DNA from: an uncultured Blautia sp.
Lineage (GTDB): Bacteria > Bacillota > Clostridia > Lachnospirales > Lachnospiraceae
Length of the DNA: 17,629 nt
Direction of reading: 5' to 3'
NCBI GenBank assembly: GCA_934408705.1
Contig: CAKRVL010000054.1
Coordinates: 1-17,629, forward strand
Shown: positions 1-7,391 of the stretch, piece by piece
How positions within the stretch are numbered: the first letter of the stretch is position 1
Layout of the letters: every line of letters starts with the position of its first letter
Notes under the pieces: generated by a model
The model's database searches: none
What the model saw: the letters and a program-made list of their open reading frames with translations, nothing else
What the model was told of the DNA's origin: nothing
Program-made: the position numbers and the translations under genes

Positions 1-21
1 AAAAAGAAAGGGGAGAACCTG

Positions 22-1779
22 ATGATAAAGACATTACTTGCCCAGGTAAAAGAGTTTAAGAAGGCCTCCTTCCTCACTCCGGTATTCATGATACTGGAGG
101 TTGTGGTGGAGACAATGATTCCTCTTGTAATGGCAGATATGATCGACAACGGTGTGGAAGCCGGTAATATCAGTTATCTTTACAGAAAGGGTGCCATCAT
201 GGCGCTTCTTGCTGTTGCAGGACTTGTTACAGGTATTCTGGGTGGAAAATACGGAGCATATGCATCCTCCGGTTTTGCCCGCAATCTGCGTAAAGCAATG
301 TACACCAATATTCAGACATTTTCATTTTCAAACATTGACAAATTCAGTACTGCAAGTTTGATCACACGACTGACTACAGATGTGACCAACCTGCAGAATG
401 CATACCAGATGATCCTGCGTATGTGTACCCGCGCTCCGGCCAGTCTGATCTGCGCCATGACGATGGCATTTATGATTAATGCAAGAATTGCCAGCATTTA
501 TCTTATTGCGGTTATTTTCCTGGGCTGCTTCCTTGTGTTTATTATGAAGAAAGCTACCAGATATTTCCAGGAGGTATTTAAGAAGTATGACGACTTAAAT
601 GCCAGTGTACAGGAGAATATCAATGCAGTGCGTGTTGTGAAAGCCTATGTTCGTGAGAATTATGAGACCACTAAGTTCCAGAAGGCATGCAATAAGGTTT
701 ATGAAATGTTTGTAAGAGCTGAGAAGCTGGTAGTCATGAATATGCCGGTTATGCAGTTTACAGTATATGCCTGCATTCTTGGAATCAGCTGGCTTGGCGC
801 AAATATGATCGTCGGAGGCAGTCTGACTACAGGTGAGTTGATGAGTCTTCTCACATATTGTATGAATATTCTGATGAGCCTTATGATGCTTTCCATGGTG
901 TTTGTTATGATTACCATGAGTGCGGCAAGTGCGGAGCGTGTAAGTGAGGTTATTAATGAGACAGCAGATCTTTGTGATCCGCAGAATCCTATAATGGAGG
1001 TTGCGGATGGAAGTATTGTATTTGATCATGTTGATTTCAGTTATAAGAAGGATAGCCGGGAACCGGTGTTAAAGGATATTAATCTATCAATCAGCGCCGG
1101 GGAAACCATCGGTATTATCGGTGGAACGGGAAGTGCCAAGTCCAGTCTGGTAAATCTGATCAGCCGTCTTTATGATGTAAGCAGCGGTTCTGTGAAGGTT
1201 GGTGGGGTGGATGTCCGTGAGTATCACATGGATAGTCTGCGAAACCAGGTGGCAGTTGTGCTTCAGAAAAATGTATTGTTTTCCGGCACGATTCTGGATA
1301 ATCTGCGTTGGGGAAACAAAGAGGCCTCTGAGGAGGAGTGCCGCCGTGTATGTAAGCTTGCCTGTGCAGATGATTTTATTGAAAAAATGCCGGACAAATA
1401 TAATACCTATATTGAACAGGGCGGAACCAATGTTTCGGGAGGACAGAAGCAGCGTCTTTGCATTGCCAGAGCCCTTCTTAAGAAGCCGAAGGTGCTGATC
1501 CTGGATGATTCCACAAGCGCAGTAGATACTGCCACAGATGCACGTATCCGTAAGGCTTTTGCAGAGGAGATCCCGGAGACTACCAAGCTGATCATTGCAC
1601 AGCGTATTTCCAGTATCCAGAATGCTGACCGCATTATCGTTATGGATGAAGGACGTATCAGCGGATTTGGAACACATGAGGAATTGATGAGAACCAATAC
1701 CATTTATCAGGATGTTTACAATTCCCAGATAAAAGGTGGAGGAGATTTTGACGAGAACAGAGGAGGTGATCAGGCATGA
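22..1779 (+). CDS. ABC exporter subunit 1 (fused TMD-NBD, degenerate ATP site)
   Basis: This 585-aa half-transporter has a hydrophobic six-helix exporter domain (about residues 15-310) followed by a nucleotide-binding domain (about 335-570). The NBD has a Q-loop Gln (Q415) and an intact signature (SGGQ, 472-475). Three other motifs deviate. Walker A reads GGTGSAKS (367-374), with Ala372 where Gly precedes the Lys. The Walker B catalytic Glu is Asp (D495-D496). The H-loop His is Gln (Q527, in IAQR). Asp for Glu and Gln for His are the known marks of the non-hydrolysing partner in heterodimeric exporters such as LmrC and TM287. A GGGG-rich ribosome site precedes ATG22. The stop overlaps the next gene, so the two subunits should be made together. 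The substrate cannot be read from sequence; drug or lipid-like export is the family role. Confidence 0.93.
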   Translation: MIKTLLAQVKEFKKASFLTPVFMILEVVVETMIPLVMADMIDNGVEAGNISYLYRKGAIMALLAVAGLVTGILGGKYGAYASSGFARNLRKAMYTNIQTFSFSNIDKFSTASLITRLTTDVTNLQNAYQMILRMCTRAPASLICAMTMAFMINARIASIYLIAVIFLGCFLVFIMKKATRYFQEVFKKYDDLNASVQENINAVRVVKAYVRENYETTKFQKACNKVYEMFVRAEKLVVMNMPVMQFTVYACILGISWLGANMIVGGSLTTGELMSLLTYCMNILMSLMMLSMVFVMITMSAASAERVSEVINETADLCDPQNPIMEVADGSIVFDHVDFSYKKDSREPVLKDINLSISAGETIGIIGGTGSAKSSLVNLISRLYDVSSGSVKVGGVDVREYHMDSLRNQVAVVLQKNVLFSGTILDNLRWGNKEASEEECRRVCKLACADDFIEKMPDKYNTYIEQGGTNVSGGQKQRLCIARALLKKPKVLILDDSTSAVDTATDARIRKAFAEEIPETTKLIIAQRISSIQNADRIIVMDEGRISGFGTHEELMRTNTIYQDVYNSQIKGGGDFDENRGGDQA

Positions 1780-3686
1780 GTAACAATAAACCCATAAAGG
1801 GTCCGGGACGCGGCGGTGCTGCTTTTCGTACCGGCCAAATGGTTGAGAACCCTGGTAAAATGCTTGGCAGGCTGATGGGCTATATTTATAAAAATTACAG
1901 GATTCACATTATTGTAGTTGTGATCGGAATTGTAGTCAGCGTTCTTGCAAATGTGCAGGGAACCATGTTTATGAAGACGCTTATTGACCAGTATATTATG
2001 CCTCTTCTGAAATCTGAAGCTCCGGATTTTCATCCTCTGGCAATGGCAATCCTTCGGGTAGCCTGTTTTTATGCCATAGGTGTGGCCTGTACATATACCT
2101 ACAATCGTCTGATGATCTACGTGAGCCAGGGAACCCTGCGCAATCTTCGAAATGAAATGTTTGAGCGCATGGAGACTCTGCCTGTAAAATATTTTGACAC
2201 ACATGCACATGGGGATATTATGTCAATCTACACAAATGATATCGATACACTGCGCCAGATGATCAGTCAGAGTATCCCTCAGCTGATTTCCAGTGTGATC
2301 ACCATTGTCAGTGTGCTGGTAAGTATGATCATTCTGAATATCCCTCTTACGGTTGTAACCTTGTTCATGGTAGGTGTCATGCTTTTTGCAAGTAAGAATC
2401 TTGCAGGCCTCAGCGGTAAGTATTTCATGGAACAGCAGAAGAATCTTGGTACAGTGAATGGTTATATTGAGGAAATGATGGAAGGCCAGAAGGTTGTGAA
2501 GGTTTTTTGTCATGAGGAAGAGAGCCTTGAGAAGTTTAATGAGCTGAATGATCAGCTGTTTGAAAGCGCCAACAATGCAAACAAGTTCGCAAATGTGCTG
2601 ATGCCCACCTGTGCGCAGATTGGAAACATCAGCTATGTGCTGTGTGCCATTGTGGGCGGTGTGCTGGCTGTAAATGGCATAGGCGGATTTACCCTGGGAG
2701 GTCTGGCAAGCTTTCTTACCTTCAACAAAAGCTTCAGTCAGCCAATCAATCAGGTAAGCCAGCAGTTTAACAGTATTGTTATGGCTCTTGCCGGTGCGAA
2801 ACGTATTTTTGATCTTTTGGACGAGAAGCCGGAGGTGGATGAGGGATATGTCACTCTGGTAAATGTGAAAGAGGAAAACGGTAAGCTGGTGGAATCAGAA
2901 AAGCGTACAGGACGGTGGGCCTGGAAGCATTTTCATAAGGCTACCGGAAAAACAGATTATATTGAGCTGAAGGGTGATATTGTTCTGGATGGTGTGGATT
3001 TTGGATACCGGGATGATAAGATTGTTCTTCACGATGTTAAGATGTATGCGAAGCCGGGACAGAAGATTGCTTTTGTTGGTTCTACAGGAGCCGGCAAAAC
3101 GACAATCACGAACCTTTTGAACCGCTTCTATGATATTCAGGATGGAAAAATCCGTTATGACGGAATCAATGTAAATAAGATCAAAAAGGGTGATCTGAGA
3201 CGTTCTATGGGCATTGTACTACAGGATACAAACCTTTTTACAGCTACTGTTATGGAGAATATCCGTTATGGTAAGCTGGATGCCACAGACGAAGAGGTTA
3301 TTGCGGCTGCCCGGCTGGCAAATGCAGATGGATTTATCCGAAGACTGCCGGAGGGATATAATACCATGCTTCGTAATAATGGAGCCAACTTAAGCCAGGG
3401 ACAGAGACAGCTTCTGGCAATTGCAAGAGCAGCAGTGGCAGATCCGCCGGTGCTGATCCTGGATGAAGCAACAAGCTCTATTGATACCCGTACAGAGAAG
3501 CTGGTACAGAACGGTATGGACAAGCTAATGGAGGGAAGAACCACATTTGCTATTGCACACAGGCTTTCCACAGTAAGGAACAGTGACTGTATTATGGTCC
3601 TTGAGCAGGGCCGAGTGATAGAGAGAGGTTCCCATGAGGAATTGATTGCCCAGAAGGGTAAATATTATCAGCTGTATAATGGATAA
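1776..3686 (+). CDS. ABC exporter subunit 2 (fused TMD-NBD, canonical ATPase)
   Basis: This 636-aa partner starts inside the stop of subunit 1 (ATGA overlap) behind AGGAGGTGAT at 1761-1770. A polar N-terminal tail of about 35 residues leads into an exporter-type membrane domain. An unusually long linker (about residues 350-405, rich in charged residues and containing a W-A-W motif) then precedes the NBD. Walker A is canonical (GSTGAGKT, 435-442), Walker B ends D563-E564 and the switch His is H595. The signature reads LSQGQ (539-543) instead of LSGGQ. Pairing this signature with the altered Walker motifs of subunit 1 gives one degenerate site. The subunit 2 Walker motifs with the subunit 1 SGGQ give one active site, as expected of a heterodimer. 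The inserted linker is common in Firmicute exporters of this kind. Substrate unknown. Confidence 0.93.
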   Translation: MSNNKPIKGPGRGGAAFRTGQMVENPGKMLGRLMGYIYKNYRIHIIVVVIGIVVSVLANVQGTMFMKTLIDQYIMPLLKSEAPDFHPLAMAILRVACFYAIGVACTYTYNRLMIYVSQGTLRNLRNEMFERMETLPVKYFDTHAHGDIMSIYTNDIDTLRQMISQSIPQLISSVITIVSVLVSMIILNIPLTVVTLFMVGVMLFASKNLAGLSGKYFMEQQKNLGTVNGYIEEMMEGQKVVKVFCHEEESLEKFNELNDQLFESANNANKFANVLMPTCAQIGNISYVLCAIVGGVLAVNGIGGFTLGGLASFLTFNKSFSQPINQVSQQFNSIVMALAGAKRIFDLLDEKPEVDEGYVTLVNVKEENGKLVESEKRTGRWAWKHFHKATGKTDYIELKGDIVLDGVDFGYRDDKIVLHDVKMYAKPGQKIAFVGSTGAGKTTITNLLNRFYDIQDGKIRYDGINVNKIKKGDLRRSMGIVLQDTNLFTATVMENIRYGKLDATDEEVIAAARLANADGFIRRLPEGYNTMLRNNGANLSQGQRQLLAIARAAVADPPVLILDEATSSIDTRTEKLVQNGMDKLMEGRTTFAIAHRLSTVRNSDCIMVLEQGRVIERGSHEELIAQKGKYYQLYNG

Positions 3687-3689
3687 ATA

Positions 3690-3737
3690 AAAAAGTAAGA
3701 GGTAAAGCCGGAAAATGGACTTTACCTCTTACTTTTT
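3690..3737. terminator. Bidirectional intrinsic terminator
   Basis: A perfect 18-bp inverted repeat (3690-3707 with 3720-3737) encloses a 12-nt loop. The stem ends are A-runs on the left and T-runs on the right, so it can end transcription of the ABC operon on the plus strand and of the EamA gene arriving on the minus strand. Confidence 0.92.
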
Positions 3738-3742
3738 GCAGT

Positions 3743-4660
3743 TTATGCTTCTTTTTGTGGCAGCTGTGCAAGAACGATAGCGCCAAACATTACTACACAG
3801 CCGATGATCTCACGGGTGCTCAGACGCTGTCCGAGGATGATCCAGCCGGCGAGAACGGAAATGCAGGATTCCAGGCTGAGGATCAGGGAGGCTACGGTAG
3901 GATTCATATTTTTCTGACCTATGATCTGGAGGGTGTAGGCTACACCACAGGACATGACACCGGCATAGAGAATAGAGCCCCAGGCTCCGGCGAAAGAGGA
4001 AAGCTGTGGATGCTCCAGAATGGCAGCGGGGATGGCGGTGAGGAGCCCGCAGACCAGAAACTGGATGCAGGACATTTTCACGCCGTCTGCCTTGGGGGAG
4101 AAATAGTCAATGACCAGAATGTGCAGGGAAAACAGAACTGCACAGATCAGGACAAGGATATCTCCTTTTCCCATAGAGAAGCCATCTGTGATGCACAGCA
4201 GATAAAGGCCGACCAGAGCCATGGCAACTGCGATCCAGATAAAAGGGCTGCATTTCTTTTTCATAAAAAGTCCCAGAATGGGGACGATGATAATATAGCA
4301 CGCGGTAAGGAAGCCTGCTTTTCCAACAGAGGTATACTGGATTCCAAACTGCTGGAAGTTAGAAGCAAGGCACAGGCAGATGCCACAGGCAATTCCTCCC
4401 AGGATCAGGGTTTTGGTGCTGCCGGGGTGTGCATCTGGGGAAGCCTTGGCAGAATCGGCAGATGGCTGGGGATTGATCTTATTTATCAAAAAGATGACGG
4501 GGATTAACACCAGAGCACCGATGATATTTCGGGTGGCGTTGAAGGTAAGCGGTCCCACAGCGTTGCCGCCTTCACTTTGGGCTACAAAGGCAATTCCCCA
4601 GATTGCAGCCGTCAGCAGAAGCAGCAGCGAGTTTTTTAATGGTATCTGTTGCTTTTTCAT
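3743..4660 (-). CDS. EamA/DMT-family membrane transporter
   Basis: A 305-aa, very hydrophobic protein with about ten membrane segments arranged as two EamA repeats (roughly residues 8-150 and 160-300). The N-terminal repeat has the WGIAFVAQS type of segment typical of drug/metabolite superfamily permeases. A short polar stretch (about residues 67-83) lies in the first half. ATG4660 has a GAGGAGA ribosome site 9-10 nt upstream. It lies 62 bases downstream of ilvN on the same strand, but a terminator sits in that gap, so it is either expressed by read-through or from a promoter I could not identify. DMT members carry amino acids, purines, sugars or drugs. Position beside ilvBN makes an amino-acid-related substrate possible, but that is only a guess. 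Confidence 0.9.
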   Translation of the reverse strand: MKKQQIPLKNSLLLLLTAAIWGIAFVAQSEGGNAVGPLTFNATRNIIGALVLIPVIFLINKINPQPSADSAKASPDAHPGSTKTLILGGIACGICLCLASNFQQFGIQYTSVGKAGFLTACYIIIVPILGLFMKKKCSPFIWIAVAMALVGLYLLCITDGFSMGKGDILVLICAVLFSLHILVIDYFSPKADGVKMSCIQFLVCGLLTAIPAAILEHPQLSSFAGAWGSILYAGVMSCGVAYTLQIIGQKNMNPTVASLILSLESCISVLAGWIILGQRLSTREIIGCVVMFGAIVLAQLPQKEA

Positions 4661-4688
4661 AGTGTATGATTCTCCTCATAAAATTCAT

Positions 4689-4719
4689 AAAAATGCCCTC
4701 CCATAACAGGAGGGACATT
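4689..4719 (-). terminator. Intrinsic terminator after ilvBN
   Basis: On the minus strand an AATGTCCCTCC / GGAGGGCATT stem with one bulged base and a 7-8 nt loop is followed by five U residues (A-run at 4689-4693 on the plus strand). It lies just after the ilvN stop and separates ilvBN from the EamA gene. Confidence 0.8.
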
Positions 4720-4722
4720 ATT

Positions 4723-5235
4723 TTATCGTTCCATCATGCTGATGGATTCAATTCCCACACTTCCGCCACGGACGACTTCGATGCGGCCGAATTCTTCCTT
4801 GATCAGCTTCACAACGGCATCGTTTTTGGTGGCTGTCTGTACAAATTCCAGAAGCAGACTGTCCTTGCCGTAATCAATAACTCTGGCCTTGAAGGTCTCC
4901 GCAATCTGGAACAGCTCGACCTTATCTTCAGAAGAGCAATTGAAAACCTTAATGTAAAGGATTTCCTTCATACGAACAAAGGTATTGGTAAAATCGATGA
5001 CTTTAATAACTTCTACCATGCGGTTCAGCTGCTTTTTGATCTGTTCGAAGGTCTCATCGTCGCTTACTGTTGCAATGGTCATTCGGGAAACAGTAGGATC
5101 CTCTGTGGTACCTACGGTAAGGCTGTCCAGGTTATAACATTTGCCGGAAAAAAGTCCGGAAATCTTGGACAAAACACCTACCTGGTTCTCAACGTAGAGG
5201 GAAATCCATCTTTTTTTCATGCCTTTATTTGCCAT
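4723..5235 (-). CDS. ilvN: Acetolactate synthase small (regulatory) subunit
   Basis: This 170-aa protein is the regulatory partner of IlvB, which it activates and makes sensitive to feedback inhibition by valine or related products. An N-terminal ACT domain (about residues 7-80, starting RWISLYVENQVGVLSKISGLF, with the ligand-site segment around NLDSLTVG) is followed by the C-terminal small-subunit domain (about 85-165). I chose ATG5235 because AGGAGGT lies 7 nt upstream (5243-5249) and the product then begins MANKGMKKRW, as in relatives. The frame stays open upstream to 5271, which would overlap the ilvB stop and lacks a ribosome site. The gap to ilvB is 29 bases, so the two form an operon. 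Length agrees with the family (about 160-175 aa). Confidence 0.95.
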   Translation of the reverse strand: MANKGMKKRWISLYVENQVGVLSKISGLFSGKCYNLDSLTVGTTEDPTVSRMTIATVSDDETFEQIKKQLNRMVEVIKVIDFTNTFVRMKEILYIKVFNCSSEDKVELFQIAETFKARVIDYGKDSLLLEFVQTATKNDAVVKLIKEEFGRIEVVRGGSVGIESISMMER

Positions 5236-5264
5236 GGGATAAACCTCCTGAATTTCAAAAATAT

Positions 5265-6983
5265 TTAACAATCCATAATCAGATCTTCCAGTGTTCCGCC
5301 AGGCTTTATCATCGGGTAAACCATTTCCTCCGGGTCAATGATGAACTCGATCAGGGTAGGAACCTTGGTGTTTCTCTTAGCTTCTTCAAATGCAGCAGCT
5401 ACTTCATTTTTGTTGAAAACGCGAATGCCCTTTGCACCGTAGCTCTCTGCAAGCTTTACAAAATCCGGTGTGTATTTCGGATACTCCTCGCCATTAGTAC
5501 GGCGGGAAAGTGCACCGGAACGAAGATTAGTCATACTGTAGCGCTTGCCATAGAAAAGCTTCTGCCACTGACGGACCATGCCGAGGTATTCATTGTTGAA
5601 TACACAGAGGATCAAAGGAAGCTCTTCCAGAACAGCTGTGGCAAATTCCTGGATGTTCATCTGCATACCGCCGTCACCGGAAATAACGATGACCGGTGTA
5701 TCAGGATTTCCAATCTTGGCGCCTACACCGCCTGGAAAACCATATCCCATGGTACCAAGTCCACCAGACATGACCAGCTGCTTGCCAGGTGTGATCTTGG
5801 CATACTGGGAAACCAGCATCTGGTGCTGTCCTACATCTGTGACAATAATGGCTTTCTGGAACTGCTGATTGATCTGGTTTATTATGTCAACCGGACTTAA
5901 TCTGTCATTTGGACGCATTGCAAGTGGATGCTCCTGCTTCCAGCCGTTGATCTCGCTGATCCATTTAGGATTGGTGCAGTCAGATATATATTCAGACATT
6001 TTCTCAAGAGCCTCTTTTGCATCTGCAACAATAGGAATGTCCACATGTATATTTCTGGAAATAGAAGCTGTGTCAATGTCAATATGAATGATCTGGGCAT
6101 TTGGGGCAAACTCATGGAGCTTTCCTGTGATACGGTCATTGAAACGTGTTCCGATAGAGAAAAGCACATCACAATTGCTTACTGCTTTATTAGCGGCATA
6201 GGCACCGTGCATGCCAAGGTTGCCAATAAAAAGAGGATGATCAGTGGGAATGGCTCCGCGTCCCATGATGGTAGTTACCACTGGAACACCGGTCTTTTCC
6301 ACAACTTTACGAAAGACCTCATTAGCCCGTGAAATATTAATTCCGCCGCCTGCAAGGAAAAGAGGCTTCTTCGCCTTGGAAAGGGTTTTGATGGCGCGTT
6401 TCAGCTGGCCGATATGGACACCTGTATTCGGCTTATAACCACGGATGTTTACATTTTTTGGATATTCCGGGCTGCCAAGCTCTGCCATAACATCTTTGGG
6501 CAGATCGATCAGAACAGGTCCGGGACGTCCTGTGCGTGCAATATAGAAGGCTTCTTTAATAATACGTCCAAGATCCTCACGATTTTGCACAGTAACGCCG
6601 TATTTGGTAATGCTGCGGGTGATACCTACAATATCAACCTCCTGGAAAGCGTCATTTCCAATGAGATGACGTGCTACCTGTCCTGTGAAGCATACCAGGG
6701 GAACACTGTCATAATTAGCTGTAGCAAGACCTGTGACCAGATTGGTGGCACCAGGACCGCTTGTAACGAGACATACGCCAACCTTGCCGGTAGTACGGGC
6801 ATAAGCATCGGCTGCATGGACCAGCGCCTGCTCATGACGGGGAAGAATTACTGTAATGTCATCCTGCTTGTATAATTCATCGCTGATATCAATAGTACAT
6901 GCTCCGGGATAGCCGAAAACGTACTCAACACCTTCTTCTTTCAGTGCCTTTACCAGCAGCTTATTGCCTGATATCTGTTTCAT
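5265..6983 (-). CDS. ilvB: Acetolactate synthase large (catalytic) subunit
   Basis: This 572-aa ThDP, FAD and Mg-dependent enzyme condenses two pyruvates to 2-acetolactate, or pyruvate with 2-oxobutyrate to acetohydroxybutyrate, the first common step of branched-chain amino acid synthesis. It has the ThDP-activating Glu in RHEQ (E51), the TSGPGATN segment after it, and the metal/ThDP motif GDG (436-438) through NN (463-464). The PGGA loop common to most AHAS enzymes reads PGAC here (26-29), with IDISDEL in place of LPIYDAL. I regard this as a lineage variant. ATG6983 follows AGGAGGT (6995-7001) by 11 nt. A consensus promoter lies about 260 bases upstream, leaving a long structured leader. Confidence 0.97.
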   Translation of the reverse strand: MKQISGNKLLVKALKEEGVEYVFGYPGACTIDISDELYKQDDITVILPRHEQALVHAADAYARTTGKVGVCLVTSGPGATNLVTGLATANYDSVPLVCFTGQVARHLIGNDAFQEVDIVGITRSITKYGVTVQNREDLGRIIKEAFYIARTGRPGPVLIDLPKDVMAELGSPEYPKNVNIRGYKPNTGVHIGQLKRAIKTLSKAKKPLFLAGGGINISRANEVFRKVVEKTGVPVVTTIMGRGAIPTDHPLFIGNLGMHGAYAANKAVSNCDVLFSIGTRFNDRITGKLHEFAPNAQIIHIDIDTASISRNIHVDIPIVADAKEALEKMSEYISDCTNPKWISEINGWKQEHPLAMRPNDRLSPVDIINQINQQFQKAIIVTDVGQHQMLVSQYAKITPGKQLVMSGGLGTMGYGFPGGVGAKIGNPDTPVIVISGDGGMQMNIQEFATAVLEELPLILCVFNNEYLGMVRQWQKLFYGKRYSMTNLRSGALSRRTNGEEYPKYTPDFVKLAESYGAKGIRVFNKNEVAAAFEEAKRNTKVPTLIEFIIDPEEMVYPMIKPGGTLEDLIMDC

Positions 6984-7006
6984 GTGGTGAAGCTACCTCC
7001 TTTTTC

Positions 7007-7173
7007 AAGCGGATATTCGCAATCCGCTTCGCTACTTGCTCATGAACGCAGTCGCTTCGCGATTTGTCAGCGGGAGCTGAAGGCTCCCCACTGACATAAG
7101 CATCCCCCTCATCCGCCGCTTAGTGCTCCGCGCACTTGAAGCGGGGGAATGCTTATCTGCGTTCAAGTCAGTG
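7007..7173 (-). promoter_or_regulatory. Multi-hairpin element in the ilvB 5' leader (candidate structured RNA or interspersed repeat)
   Basis: Several inverted repeats nest or compete here (plus coordinates). Outer pair D: 7043-7051 with 7157-7165 (9 bp, TGAACGCAG/CTGCGTTCA). Inside it is hairpin B: 7096-7108 with 7143-7156 (13 pairs, one bulge), holding AGTGC/GCACT (7122-7126 with 7132-7136). Hairpin C also lies inside: 7066-7077 with 7083-7095 (GTCAG and GGGAGC arms). Outside is hairpin E: 7007-7014 with 7022-7029 (8 bp). An alternative 7-bp pair A (7089-7095 with 7167-7173) would compete with C and D. Hairpin E ends about six bases before the ilvB ribosome site. No U-tract follows any hairpin on the minus strand, so simple terminator attenuation is not visible. 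The GC-rich composition differs from the AT-rich flanks, which also fits an inserted repeat element. Confidence 0.6.
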
Positions 7174-7214
7174 AAAACCAACAATATAATTATAAAAAAA
7201 TCTCCAAGCCTCAT
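7032..7214 (-). CDS. Possible Ile/Leu/Val-rich leader peptide upstream of ilvB
   Basis: This open frame begins MRLGDFFIIILLVFTD; residues 8-13 are Ile-Ile-Ile-Leu-Leu-Val (codons ATA ATT ATA TTG TTG GTT, 7193-7176). It starts about 23 bases after the predicted ilvB transcription start. Such runs are known in leader peptides that sense charged tRNA in branched-chain amino acid operons. Against this: there is no clear ribosome site before ATG7214, the AT-rich stretch could give Ile/Leu/Phe codons by chance, and the frame runs on to 60 aa through the hairpin element, far longer than a normal leader peptide. The first 16 residues may be meaningful even if the tail is not. Function is inferred only. 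Confidence 0.3.
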   Translation of the reverse strand: MRLGDFFIIILLVFTDLNADKHSPASSARSTKRRMRGMLMSVGSLQLPLTNREATAFMSK

Positions 7215-7243
7215 AGACTCAGAGGAAAGGATATTTAATCAGT

Positions 7244-7272
7244 ATTATAACGTTAACGCGACGAAGTGTCAA
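7244..7272 (-). promoter_or_regulatory. Consensus sigma-A promoter for ilvB
   Basis: On the minus strand a perfect TTGACA (7272-7267) is separated by exactly 17 bases from a perfect TATAAT (7249-7244). Transcription should start near 7237, giving a leader of about 250 bases. The spacer holds a CGTTAACG palindrome (7251-7258) that could be an operator, but one small palindrome is weak evidence. Confidence 0.85.
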
Positions 7273-7336
7273 CAAATGGGAGGCAAAATTTGCGAATGCT
7301 AAGAAAAAAACAGGTGTTCAGAAAAGTTGAAAAATG

Positions 7337-7356
7337 TGTCCACAAAATTGTCCACA
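7337..7356 (+). repeat. Direct repeat TGTCCACA x2 upstream of the small-RNA promoter
   Basis: TGTCCACA occurs at 7337-7344 and 7349-7356, 12 bases apart start to start. The second copy ends one base before the -35 hexamer at 7358, so it is placed like an activator or repressor site. The copies resemble DnaA boxes (TTATCCACA) with at least one mismatch, but two copies do not make an origin. Confidence 0.5.
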
Positions 7357-7357
7357 G

Positions 7358-7386
7358 TTGAAAGATGAAATAATTATTTTTATAAT
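7358..7386 (+). promoter_or_regulatory. Sigma-A promoter for the predicted small RNA
   Basis: TTGAAA (7358-7363) and TATAAT (7381-7386) are separated by 17 bases on the plus strand. No convincing protein gene lies downstream before a strong terminator ending at 7503. The promoter is back to back with that of ilvB, their -35 boxes about 85 bases apart. Confidence 0.6.
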
Positions 7387-7391
7387 AAAAT

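Noticed and set aside
4666..5268. 200-aa plus-strand open frame over ilvN
   Set aside because: It is antisense to a well-supported ilvN, has no ribosome site and resembles no family.
7007..7060. Attenuator terminator before ilvB
   Set aside because: Hairpin E is followed by GAAAAAGGAGG, an A-run and ribosome site, not a U-tract.
6984..7240. T-box riboswitch in the ilvB leader
   Set aside because: The conserved T-box sequence (TGGNACCGCG type) and its antiterminator/terminator pair are absent on the minus strand.
7337..7356. Replication origin (DnaA boxes)
   Set aside because: Only two imperfect box-like octamers, no AT-rich unwinding element of the right form, and no dnaA or dnaN nearby.
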